From positions 68,254,001 through 68,318,000 of the forward strand of contig JAFFJZ010000001.1 of assembly GCA_018340375.1 (NCBI GenBank): a DNA stretch of 64,000 nt. The letters are read 5' to 3'. Shown here in pieces: positions 31,949 to 43,900 of this stretch (the stretch's first letter is position 1; each line of letters starts with the position of its first letter). The notes under the pieces are model-generated. The model did no database searches. It saw only the letters and a program-made list of their open reading frames with translations, and had not been told where the DNA came from. Position numbers and translations under genes: made by a program. The stretch is from Gonatopus flavifemur. Taxonomy: Eukaryota > Arthropoda > Insecta > Hymenoptera > Dryinidae.

Positions 31949-33804
31949 ATTATCGTAATGAGAATAATAGAAGAAGTTGCACAATTGAAACGCGCACTTC
32001 CAGAATCATTCTTGATTGAAATCCGAAATAAATTACACCCTGTGTTTTCAAAAAATCCAAGTTTCAAAGTGCTTGAACGAGTTAATTCTTATATTAACCC
32101 ATTAAGTCCCAAAATGACATTTTTTCGTTGTGTTTTTCAACGCTTGTAATTTCTGAGAAAAAAAACTCCTGAAAAATTCTAGAATAAGCATTGTCGATGT
32201 GAAATTGACTCATCTTTCAGAATCTGCCGTCGGATTTACCGAAAAAAGGCCCCGTGGCGAGATATCTGGGTTTTTTTTCCAAAAAAACGCGAATTTTCAA
32301 ACTTTTTTTTTTCTTTATCTCACGTTTTCACATTGAAATCATTTTAGAATTCTTGTCGTAATTACAGAAACCACGTCAATTTATCTCAAACTTTAATTTA
32401 TGCTTCTGACAATTGTGAAAATCAATGTGGAAACCATCAAAATGGCGGTTCAAACGCGGAACAAACGTCAGAAACTTCAAAGATTTTTCATTCAAGAACG
32501 ATGAACTTTAGAGAAAAATGTTACTGCACAAAAAGTTCTTAGAACTAATCAAAGAACACGGTGGAATTTTTTCAGAATTTTTTAACGATTTTCTTGAATT
32601 TTCAAAATCGTTAACTTTTAAAAATTTGTAAAAGTCGTTAAAAAATTCTGAACAAATTTAAGCATTTTCTTCGATCAATTCTTAGAACTTTTTGCTCAGT
32701 AAAGATTTTTTCCAAAGTTCATTTTTTTCCAATTAAAAATCTTTGAATTTTTCGTCTCATATTCGTGGTTTTTTTTATAGTTTGTTATTTTCCAATACTC
32801 TATTCATATTCTAGTTCACATAGGATATCCCACGTTATTCTTAGTAAACCTGTTCCATTTATATATGTTCTTATTTAATAAATCTGTGATGGATTATTCA
32901 AATATTGGAAAATAACAAACTATAAAAAAAACCACAAATATGAGACGGAAAATTCAAAGATTTTTAATTAGGAAAAAATGCACTTTGGAAAAAATCTGTA
33001 CTCAACAAAAAGTTCTAAGAATTGATTGAAGAATATGCTGAAATTTTTTCAGAATTTCTTAACGACTTTTAAGAATTTTTTCAAATTTGACGATTTTGAA
33101 AATTCAAAAAAGTCGTTAAAAAATTCTGAAGAAATTTCAGCGTGTTTTTTGATCAGTGCTAACAACTTTTTGTTCAGTCACATTTTTCTCTAAAGTCTAT
33201 CGTTCTTGAATGAAAAATCTTTGAAGTTTCTGACGTTTGTTCCGCGTTTGAACCGCCATTTTGATGGTTTCCACATTGATTTTCACAATTGTCAAAAGCA
33301 TAAATTGAAGTTTGAGATAAATTGACGTGGTTTCTGTAATTACAACAAGGATTTCAAAATGATTTCGATGTGAAAACGTGAGATAAAGAAAAAAAAAGTT
33401 TGAAAATTCGCGTTTTTTTGGAAAAAAAACCCAGATTTTTCGCCACGAGGCCTTTTTTCGGAAAATCCGACGGCAGATTCTGAAAGATGAGTCAATTTCA
33501 CATCGACAATGCTTATTCCAGAATGTTTCAGGAGTTTTTTCCTCAGAAAGTACAAGGGTTGAAAAACGCAACGAAAAAATGTCATTTTGGGACTTAATGG
33601 GTTAACGGGACAAATCAAATTCTGCGTGAAATGATTCCTATGGAAATGGCGCCATATTTTAAATTCTGTCTGATGACATCGGTAGATGTAGAACGCTCAT
33701 TTTTAGTTTATAAATCGATACTTAACGACAAGCGTCACAAATTTCAAATAGAAAATTTGGAAAGATACATAGTGGTATATTTTTGTATGAATCATAATTC
33801 ATAA
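31949..33804 (+). pseudogene. hAT-type transposase C-terminus, interrupted by a TTAA element
   Basis: The frame from about 31949 includes IIEEVAQLKRALPESF and FSKNPSFKVLERVNSYIN. It then meets the TTAA element (32098-33601) and resumes at 33602 in the same frame with GTNQILREMIP, then MTSVDVERSFLVYKSILNDK and ENLERYIVVYF, ending at 33804. TSVDVERSF...YK.IL..RR..F...NL is the signature of the hAT dimerisation domain at the C-terminus of hAT transposases and their domesticated relatives. Upstream in-frame sequence has a stop at 31946-31948 and no further conserved domain was seen, so this is a 5'-truncated relic. Without the insertion the frame reads through the single TTAA. Confidence 0.8.
32098..33601. 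mobile_element. 1.5-kb TTAA hairpin element
   Basis: CCCATTAAGTCCCAAAATG begins the left arm and its inverse ends the right arm. TTAA lies on both sides (32094-32097 and 33602-33605). The two arms of about 700 bp are nearly identical inversions around a loop of roughly 110 bp (about 32796-32903). There is no transposase frame; open frames at 33197-33618 are arm translations. TTAA target sites and CCC ends are known for piggyBac-type elements, so this is probably a non-autonomous member. Confidence 0.85.
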
Positions 33805-34235
33805 TTTGGGATGATGCTCCGGAAACAATTGTATAGTTGAATTTTTATTTTCTCAAGTATATTGTGCAATTTGCGGAGATTTATTTGATTTATAAAGCTT
33901 AGATTTAATATTTGAGCAATAAAATGTTGATTTCAAATCAAATTGTGACTTTTTCATTAGTGCATCCTTTGGCATTTTGACAAGGCATATAATCCGATGT
34001 CTAGTAATGATCTTTAAAGGAGGAAAACAACTAATCCAGGGATAAAAATGCTGGTATCCCCTATATCGCAGTATGAAATGGATGAAAGAAATTCCGAAGA
34101 ATTTTCGAACTGTTTCCAATGGAATCATTGAAATAGTTTCGAACTCCTATCGCAATCTTTGTTTCAATTCATCTTCTCCAAGATCTACCCACGTGGAGAA
34201 AATTTTCCGAATCTCATATAATTTATATATCAGGC
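33805..34235. other. No feature recognised
   Basis: Short AT-rich spacer between the hAT relic and the next repeat. The minus-strand frame at 33853-34128 matches nothing I recognise. Confidence 0.35.
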
Positions 34236-34442
34236 ACTGCACACTTTAAATTCCATGGAATGAAAAATTCACTCTTGAAGAGTGAAAATACTCCACGTCC
34301 AGGAAGAGTGGATTATTCTCACTCCAACAGAGTGAATGTTCAACTTGATTCAAAGAGTGAAATCTTCACTTCCAGAGAGTGAAAACTCACTCCATAGGAG
34401 CGGAATCTCACTCTTTGGGAGTGGATTTTCACTCCAAGAATC
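34236..34442. repeat. Block of iterated ACTC/GAGT palindromic words
   Basis: GAGTGAAAA / CACTC / ACTCCA words occur more than ten times in about 200 bp, in both orientations, between CACTGCACACTTT and CAAGATTTATACAG. It resembles the interiors of the MITEs at 31313 and 46095 but lacks their termini. Confidence 0.55.
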
Positions 34443-34906
34443 AAGATTTATACAGTTTTGGCTGTTCAAAAATTTCATATAGAAAATCATGTAAAATCAT
34501 TTTATCCTCGGAACTAAATCCAAAAACCCTATTTCCATATATATAAAACATATGAAATCACCGAGCGGCAAATGTATAACAATTTTCACCACTGCAAGAG
34601 CAGCGGCAGCAGGAGAGAAGGAGATCGATCCCCTCCATGTGGAGTATCCAAGACCCGACGGTTAGAAGACAAGATAGTTTCGCGTTGTTGCTCGTACCGA
34701 GAGCTCATCTTCTTGTTTTCGTTACGTCTTATCGGAACTCACAGATGCACGGTACGTGGTCATCTTTTCATACACATTTCGTGGTTGGCCGACGCGCGAA
34801 CAAGAAAACAAGAGTCGTTCTCCGGAAGTGGAACCGGTTTTCTCGATGTTTTTAAAAGAAAGCGAATGACGGTCCGCGATTAATAAAGAAATTATTCAAG
34901 GAGATA
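34443..34906 (+). promoter_or_regulatory. Probable promoter and 5' UTR region of the arylsulfatase gene
   Basis: Lies directly upstream of the start codon at 34907, is less AT-rich than its surroundings (a GC-richer stretch from about 34595 to 34860), and contains two short overlapping open frames of no recognised content. No TATA box or initiator could be assigned with confidence. Confidence 0.35.
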
Positions 34907-37900
34907 ATGATTTTATTTGGACGAGTTAGGTCATTCGCGTGGTTGCGTTGTTTCATCCTCCTCTGGATATTTCATGACGTCGTTACGACTAAACAGCCTC
35001 ATATTATTTTCATTCTGGCGGATGATCTGGTAATTTGTTGTTTTTGTTTTTTTAACATCATAATCCGACGATGACCGTGAGAATGTGAGGAATGTGATGT
35101 TTATTGTTTGTTAGGGATGGAACGATGTGGGATTCCACGGTTCCAGTCAAATCCCGACACCCAACATCGACGCTCTGGCTTATTCCGGACTGATCCTCGA
35201 CAAATATTATGTCATGCCCATTTGCACACCGTCTAGAAGCGCTTTGATGACGGGGAAGCATCCTATTCATACTGGAATGCAGCATGGTGTAAGTAACGTA
35301 ATGCTGCATACGCATCTATTATGAATTCGTTGGATTAATTGAATGGTTTCGCATATAGGTTCTCAAAGGTGCTGAACCAAGGGGACTTCCACTCCAGGAA
35401 AAACTTTTACCGGAATATTTACGTGATTTGGGATACAGTACGCATATAGTTGGAAAGTGGCATTTGGGATTTTATAAAAAAGAGTACACTCCGACGTATA
35501 GAGGATTTCAGAGTCACGTTGGATATTGGACGGGACACCAGGATTATTTTGATCATTCGGCTGTTGAAAATGTTTGTACCTCGATTTTTTAATTTTTCAA
35601 ACTTCTGTGCAAAACCTCGTCAGAATTTGATTTCCCAGATACTTCAATTTGGTATATACAGGGTGTCCCAGAATTCGTGGACCGGATTTCACAGGTATAT
35701 TCTGCAGCCGAAACGCAATAATTTCACGTTTGAAAAAAATCTTTTCGACGCTTAGTTTTGGAGATATGAGCATTTTTTTCCGGAACTATCAATGATAAAA
35801 TAGTTTAATTTTCTTCCACAGATCCGTCGTTTTCCAGCTCAGCGAATGGTATTAAGCCCAAGTATGTAGCATACAGTGCCTTTGAATGATTTAGATTTGA
35901 ACAAAAATCTAAAAATGCTCATATCTCCAAAACCAAGAAAATTTTTCTCAAATGGGAAATTATTGCATTTTGGCTGCAGAATACACCTGCACGGAGAGAA
36001 ATTTGTAGTTAAATTTACTATGTTATTATTGTTCCCGAGGAACAGACTGAATTCTGTCGGATTTTACTATGAAGGGCATATTTTTACTATGGTACAACAA
36101 TAGAATGCTGATCATATTTACTATGTTTTATGGGGAAACCCGTCATAGTTCAGTCTGTTCCTCGGGAACAATAATAACATAGTAAATTTAACTACAAATT
36201 TCCCTCCGTGTGTAAAATCCGGTCCGCGACTCCTGGAACAACCTGTATACCATACTGTAAAAATGATGAGGAGAGTTTTTGCTCACTTCAGTCGTGAATT
36301 TCATCTTCCAATCGTAGAGGAATCAGTTTTTCATCAGTAATAGGAGCTCATTCTGTCTTTTGAGTGTTCAATCCTCCAGAACGTGGGACAAAAGTCTGCC
36401 AAATCCTGGTGGAACTTTGCTGCCCCCACTTCTAGTGGAATATCGTACAATTATTTTCTACAATGTATCTAGTACTGGAAATGAAATTACCCACACAGCA
36501 TTTCAGTTCTAAAAGATATCTTTAGGAGATCTACAACAGTTCTTATTTCTGAAAGATTTCTATAAGATGTCTGAAAGATATAATCTCGGAAGAAGAGCTT
36601 GATATCTTCTAAAAGATATCTTTTAGAAGGAAGAACTGTTGCATAGGACTTCTTAAACTTTTTTGAACAGTTCCTCAAGATATCTTGAAGAGCAAAAGTG
36701 CTGTGTGGGTATGCATGGTAAAGGCTTCGTTCTTGGAACTTGATGTGAATTTCTGATCAAATTGGAGATGAGAAAAGTATTTACGTGATGAGAATGTATA
36801 TGACTTTTCACAATGAGATGACGAAACATGTTACTCCTTTTATGACCTTTAGATTATATATTAGAATGAAGAGACCATTAATTATGTTTTCAACATGATT
36901 CTTCATAATTATACCACACAAAACAAGTATTTTAAGTAAATCCTTGAAAGAAATTTCCTTTGCGGTAAGCAAAAAAAGAGCTTGTTTCAAGATTCATTGA
37001 TTTACAGTTGAGAAGAATCAGTTAGAATTGTGGAAAGAATTTCTCAGTACCGTTAGAGTATGTTAAGATATATAGTCCCGTAAGAGATATCTGGGTTATT
37101 CGACTATTGGTGATGAATTAAAACATTTATCTAGATGCGCGGTAATTAACTTTGGTGTATAGTATGATCGTAGAAAATCGTGGTGTGTGATTAAACAATG
37201 TAATTATGAGAGAAAAAGAACGGATAACCTGAATATAATTAGAAATCTTGCGGTACGAAGGATTTCATCATTCACAAATGCAATTAGAAATCTGCATTCG
37301 TATTTAGCCTTACTGGGGTCTGGATATGAGACGAGGATTGCAACCAGCATGGGAATTACATGGTCAATATTCCACGGATGTGTTTACTGAAGAATCAGTC
37401 AAGCTCATCAACCAACACAATTCCAGTCAACCACTTTTTCTTTATATTGCACACGCGGCTGTTCATTCCGGCAATCCTTATAATCCCCTTCCGGTACCGG
37501 ATGAGGAAGTGGCCAAGTTCAGTAGTATCACTGATTATAACCGAAGACGATATGCAGGTAAGTGATTTTTCCATTTCTAGCATCAAGTGTGCATCTACGA
37601 GGTGCACATATCATTTCTTTCAAATACCGTAACGGAAACTTCGATTTCGGGAATGTTAACATGTTACTGTTTTGAAATTTGAAGTGGTTGGGAGATACAC
37701 AAAAGAGATTACACCTCACCAAAGAGAATATGTCTAATCTTGCAGGAATGTTGAGCAAATTGGATAGATCGGTGGGTCAAGTTGTCGACGCTTTGCGCAA
37801 GAAAAATATGTTGAAAGACAGCGTTATTATCTTCTCAACTGACAACGGTGGAGCAGCAGCTGGTTTCAATCTGAATGCCGCATCCAACTGGCCGTTGAGA

Positions 37901-40900
37901 GGTGTTAAAAATACTCCTTGGGAAGGTAAATATTTTCGAAGAGGGATTTAAACTCCATTCATATTGTTTCGTGATCATTCTGAAGTTCCTTATTGTTTGA
38001 TATTCATTCTTCGATACGCTTCAGCCATAATGTGAATAATTATCATCAACTATCACAATATTTCGATAGGTGGAGTCAGAGGGGCTGGTCTAATTTGGTC
38101 CCCAAGATTGTCACAACCCGGTCGAGTGAGTAAGCAAATGTTTCACGTGAGCGATTGGTTGCCAACATTGTTATCTATCTCCGGAAATGCCGATTATAAT
38201 TTGACAATCGATGGTATGGATGTATGGAACGCTTTGGAAAATGACAGTGAATCACCTCGTAAAGTGATTTTGCACAACATCGATGATATCTTTGGATATT
38301 CTGCGATTATGGTAGAAGATTGGAAGCTCATACAAGGTAATCAAATGTCACAAAGAAAAATCATTTTTCGATCTTATTAGTTGAGGATTGCCTGGTTGAA
38401 AGAATTCATTCATTCCCGTTGGAAGGGCGGAATTCTGATTCGATTATCCTTGAATCGTTGGTACAGAAGACAGTAGATTCTTGAGCAACACTGTTAAAAA
38501 TTTCTTGAAATTTCATGTACATATGTTGATGGAAATTCAATTTTTGTGAACTGAAATAGGAATCCAAAAACGTGTTATTGAATTTTCAAGTTATTCCCTA
38601 ACAAGTTCGTGATACCTCAATGATACGTAAATGTTACGTTACAAAATGTTCAATTTGAGACCCTAATGATACCTAGAAGATACGCTTACAGTATCATTGC
38701 TACTAAAAAAATATATAAAGACTGGAACTGTCTGCTTTTTTAAAAGGTGATTGATGCTTTCAAAATTATGATCATACTTGCTCTGAAATGTTCGGAATCC
38801 TTGCTTCGTTTACTCTCCATTTATGGTGAAAATCCTTCTGGTATTGAAGAAAATTAAAATCAACATGAATTATCCCCTGCTTCTATGATATGAGAGCGAC
38901 GATGTGATTTTCAGTTATACCAATATACTGATTATCACGACATATCATCACCTATTTAATTTACCCACATGTTTACTTTGTATGAAGTTTCCAAGCTAAA
39001 AGGCTGATATCAGTTTGATATGAAATTGATATCTACCTGGGTGAAGAAATTCTCTCCAAAATTTCGTTGAATTTGTTCATGATTTGGGATATTTTTCTAA
39101 TTCATTCAAAAATTTAGAATAATGTAGAGTAATTCAGAGAAAGTTAGAGACTGAGTTAGAGATTAAGAATGTTTCACTACCTTGTCTGTCAGTGAAGTAT
39201 TCTTAATCTCTCTGAATCTGCTGGAATTTTTCTGATTGAGATTTTGAAATTCGTGGGGTTCTCCGAAATCTTCCTAAATCTTTCAGAATTTTTCATTTAG
39301 ATTCCAAAGTTTCCTCTGAATTTGTTTGAGTATTTCTGAACTCCTTTGAATTTCTTCCCTGTTGAAAATGCGGATGGATCCGGATAAAAATTTGGCAATG
39401 GATACAAAAATAGGATCGAAACGTATAGAAATGCAATCCGAATTTAATCCATTTCGATCCTATTTTTGTATCCATCGTCAAATTTCTACCTGAATCAGTC
39501 CGCGTTTTCAACAGGTTTCGAATCCTTTTTAATTTTTTTGAATTCATCTGAATCTCTCAGAATGTCATTTATTCAGATTCTAAGGCTTTCTCTAAATTTG
39601 TTTGAGTCTCTTCGAAGCCTTCTGGATTCCTCTGAATCTCTTCAAATCTGAACGAATAATCCTTCAAAATTTCATTCATTTCGGCTTCAGAGCCTTCTCC
39701 ACATTCACTGTAAAAAAATCCCTTCTGAGAATTCAGAAAATGTGACTGTAATTTTTACAGCTACTTTTTCCTGAATTTTTAGAGAAATTTTGCTGAACGT
39801 AAGAAATTTGACTGAATTTTCAGAACAAGCTCTGAAATTTAGTGAAAGTTTCTTGGAATTCTGTAAAATTTATCTGAAAATTTAAAAAAAAACTGACTGT
39901 ACAAAATTACAGGCATGTTTTCTGAATTTTCAGAAGAAATTTTTTTACAGTGAGAAATTTCTCTGAATCATTCAAACTAAGATTCCAAAATGAAGAAAAA
40001 AAACACTCTTCCTGGCCCTCTCTGAATTTCTCTGGAATTTTTCTGAACTTTCCCATGTTCTGGGACCTTTTTCTGAGAGATTTAGAAAGATTTCTTGGAA
40101 GTAATTTTTCTCACATCGGATTTGATATAGTTGAGAGCAACGTTACATTCGCGTACCATGTGCCCATACATTACGTTTCATTATAGTATCATTTGGGTAT
40201 CATTTTTGACAATATGCAACGTATCATCGAGGTTGCAATTGAGTATAAATACCTCAAATATACTTCTATGATACTTCAAAAATACGCAACCTCATTGATA
40301 CATAAACTATACCTGAAAGATACGTATCACGAACTTGCTAGGGTTGTGCATGAAAATTGAAATTAATGTACAGGTGATTGAAGAAACTTAGAACCATTTA
40401 ATCCATTATAATAACATAATAATATCATTATAATTATAATCAAATCATGGCTCTAATGGCATCCAACTGAAAATAACAAAAGTGATCCGAGTTGGCTTGG
40501 ATTTGAAAAAAAATCTAAAAATGCTCATATCTCAAAAACTAACCTTAAAAAAACGGGAAATTCTTGCATTATTGGCTGCAGAACACGTCCTTGAAATACG
40601 ATTTTTCTCACTTGGGTCACGCTTTGACGAAGTCATCAACGTATCCACTCCAACTATGTACTAGTTAGATCACACGGTTTGTTCAATGTTTCTACATCAC
40701 AAGTACATCTTGATTCACAAGTTTGAAGAATGAACGCACGGTCATATAAGTAGAAAAATACTCCCCTCCACTTAAAATGGCAGTGGCTTGAGTGATAGAG
40801 CTTTGGCGTTCGGTTTCGACGTCCCGTGTTCACATCTTGTGAAGGTGATTTTTTTTTTTTCAACAATCATGAGCATGTGCATGAAATTTAGAAAACTTGT

Positions 40901-43900
40901 TATTGGATTTTCAATACTACTGTACATTATTTTTCATTTACGTGAGTGGAAATTGCTTCCATTACTTGTGATTGAAAATTGAATCAGAAATTTATAACAG
41001 TGAAGATTGAATCGCTCATTCTTTTCATTGTTTTGAAGTTCAGTTACTGTTCTTTCTGGCAAAACTTGATACTCGCATCAGTTATTTGGATTTACAATGA
41101 AGTATGCAAAATCTATTTCCACATGAAGGAAAAAATTGTCGAGTTAACGAATCGGGAGGTCATATATAGAACAGGAAATCTTTTTCTTAAACTAGCTGAA
41201 AATTTGCCGCCACAACGAATTGGATTGCCGAGAGAGTAACGTGATTAACTCTGCCGTACAAATTAAAAAGGCACTTAACCCGTTAAGGACCAAACGTCCG
41301 TTTTTTCACCACCTTTTTCAACATTTTACGCTGTCGAATCGATTGTCCAGAAATTTGCGAATAATTATTTTCAATGTGAAATTATCTGAACTTCCAGAAT
41401 ATGGAAGCAGATTTTCGAAAAAATGCGAACTGGGAACGTTATAATCGTTTAAATAGAAAAAAACACGAATTTTCGATTGCAAAAAATTATTATCCGTTTA
41501 TTTTCGTCTCGAATTAGGGGAGACATACATCTAGGGGATGAAATTTCTGCGTCCATGGACCCTGAGCTTCAAAGTATGTGAGATGGTTTTTCGAAATTCA
41601 AGATGGCGACACTCAATATGGCGGCTAGAAACCAAAATATTTTTGCATTTTCTTATTTTTCGTATTTGAGCAATATTCCTGCATGGATTCGATGTACACA
41701 CACGTATTATTAGGTTTTTGGGGTCGCTGATCACGAATCCTGGGTCAGATTTGCCAAATTCAATATGGCGGATCCAAAATGGCGGCCTAAAATTGTTGAA
41801 ACTGTACGATTCCCATGAAAATCAGTACATGGGGGGTTTCGGAATCCCTGATGACTAATCGGAGGTCAGATTCTATGAATTCAAAATGGCGGTTCGAATA
41901 TGGCAGCCAGAAGTCTCAATTTCCGTTCCTCCAGTTTTTTGTCAATTTATCGATATTTTTCTCCTCACATAGATGGATCTGAGTATTCTTCGGATCACCG
42001 AATACAAATTTAGTGTCAGATCTGCCAAGTTCAATATGGCGGAGCCAATATGGCTTCGGAAGAGTACTGAAATTGTCTCATTTTTTAAGTGTTTTCTGCC
42101 ATCGATGTGTTGATCGCCGTTGCCCAACTCTCACCACGTGGAGGTAAGCATTTACGAGAGTCTTTTTTTTTTTGTTTCAATTTTTCCTTATTTTTTGTAT
42201 TGCTTTGATTACATCCGAAGAATGAACTTGGGTTTCCTTCAGAGTGCTCAAGAATAACATATGAAGATAAGAATCTAAAAGGGAAAAGATGAAACTGTGA
42301 AAAATTGGAGAGACAACGAAATATGTAATGACAGTTGAGCAACTGCGGAGAAAACACATCGACGGCAGAAAACACTTGAAAAATGAGTCAATTTCAGTAC
42401 TCTTCCGAAGCCATATTGGCTCCGCCATATTGTATTTAGCAGATCTGACACTAAGTTTGTATTCAGTGATCCGAAGAATACTCAGATCCATCTATGTGAG
42501 GAGGAAAATATCGATAAATTGACAAAAAACTGGAGGAACGGAAATTGAGACTTCTGGCTGCCATATTCGAACCGCCATTTTGAATTCATAGAATCTGACC
42601 TCCGATTAGTCATCAGGGATCTCGAAACCCCCCATGTACTGATTTTCACGGGAATCGTACAGTTTCAACAATTTTAGGCCGCCATTTTGAATCCGTCATC
42701 TTGAATTTGGCAAATCTGACCCAGGATTCGTGATCAGCGACCCCAAAAACCTAATTATACGTGTGTGTAAATCGAATTCATGCAGGAATATTGCTCAAAT
42801 ACGAAAAATAAGAAAAAGCAAAAATATTTTGGTTTCTAGCCCCCATATTGAGTGTCGCCATCTTGAATTTCGAAAAACCATCCCACATACTTTGAAGCTC
42901 AGAGTCCATGAACGCAGAAATTTCATCCCCTAGATGTATGTCTCCCCTAATTCGAGACGAAAATAAACGGATAATAATTTTTTGCAATCGAAAATTCGTG
43001 TTTTCTTCTATTTAAATGATTATAACATTCCCAGTTCGCATTTTTTCGAAAATCTGCTTCCATATTCTGAAAGTTCAGATAATTTTACATCGAAAATAAT
43101 TATCCGCAAATTTTTTGACAATCGATTCGACAGCGTAAAATGTCGTTGAAAAAGGTGGTGAAAAAACGGACGTTTGGTCCTTAACGGGTTAAGTCACTTT
43201 TTTGACGAAAATGAGATTTTGATACCAATCGATTTGGAAGAGAATTCTGAATCTATCTGTCGAAACAAAAATGAGGAAAGATGAATAGTTTTTGCGTTAT
43301 TGCAAGTTTTCTGCGACGGAAATTCGTTCATCCCTGATGAAAAAAGACCTAAGTCTTGGAAAAGTTGTATTTGGCGTGAAAAAACGCTCGTCCGTCATCA
43401 ATTTACAACTGAGAGCGAACCTAAGTCGACTTAGGTTCTTCTTGATTTGTAAAAGTGTCGAGAATCAGCCTTGAATACAAGACCACGCGGGCGCTTTTAC
43501 AAGTAAAATACCCTTGTCTCGATTTGAGTGCTTTTTCCCCTTGTATTGTTCTAAATGAACAAACGCATGTCGTTTTTCTCAGTGCCAATAACAAAAAAGT
43601 TGGAATTTTTTTACGGAATCGGAAAGACAATGATCATTTTACGTTAAAAGTGTTTAAACATTCATTGAAATGATATTTTTCAATGTCTTTTCGTAAAGAA
43701 ATCGTTTTCGTCGATTATCTCCGTTCGAGGCTGAACAGACTTAAGTGTCTTTCTAACTTGTACGGCAGAACTAAACCAGCAAATTTTTCGTTGGACAAAC
43801 AAGACAAAGCAAACAAATTTTGCTGGAGGAGATGACTTTGTCTGTTGCCACTACTAAAAAAAATTGCTGTCGTAGCTAACAAGATTGCTGTGATAACAAA

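Larger units (their letters stand above)
38596..40343. mobile_element. 1.7-kb element with CCCTARCAAGTTCGTGATAC ends
   Basis: CCCTAACAAGTTCGTGATAC and GTATCACGAACTTGCTAGGG are inverses. Subterminal sequence repeats GTATCAT / ATGATAC words in both arms (38605-38700 and 40185-40320). The middle is low-complexity with many TCTGAAT / ATTCAGA words and contains another MITE (39716-39952) and a hairpin (39361-39512). In intron 6 of the sulfatase gene. Confidence 0.65.

Noticed and set aside
33197..33618. Minus-strand frames of 124 and 92 aa
   Set aside because: Translations of the right arm of the TTAA hairpin 32098-33601.
42177..42491. 104-aa open frame in the sulfatase intron
   Set aside because: It is one arm and the loop of the TTAA hairpin; related frames occur in the other arm, so it is not an independent gene.
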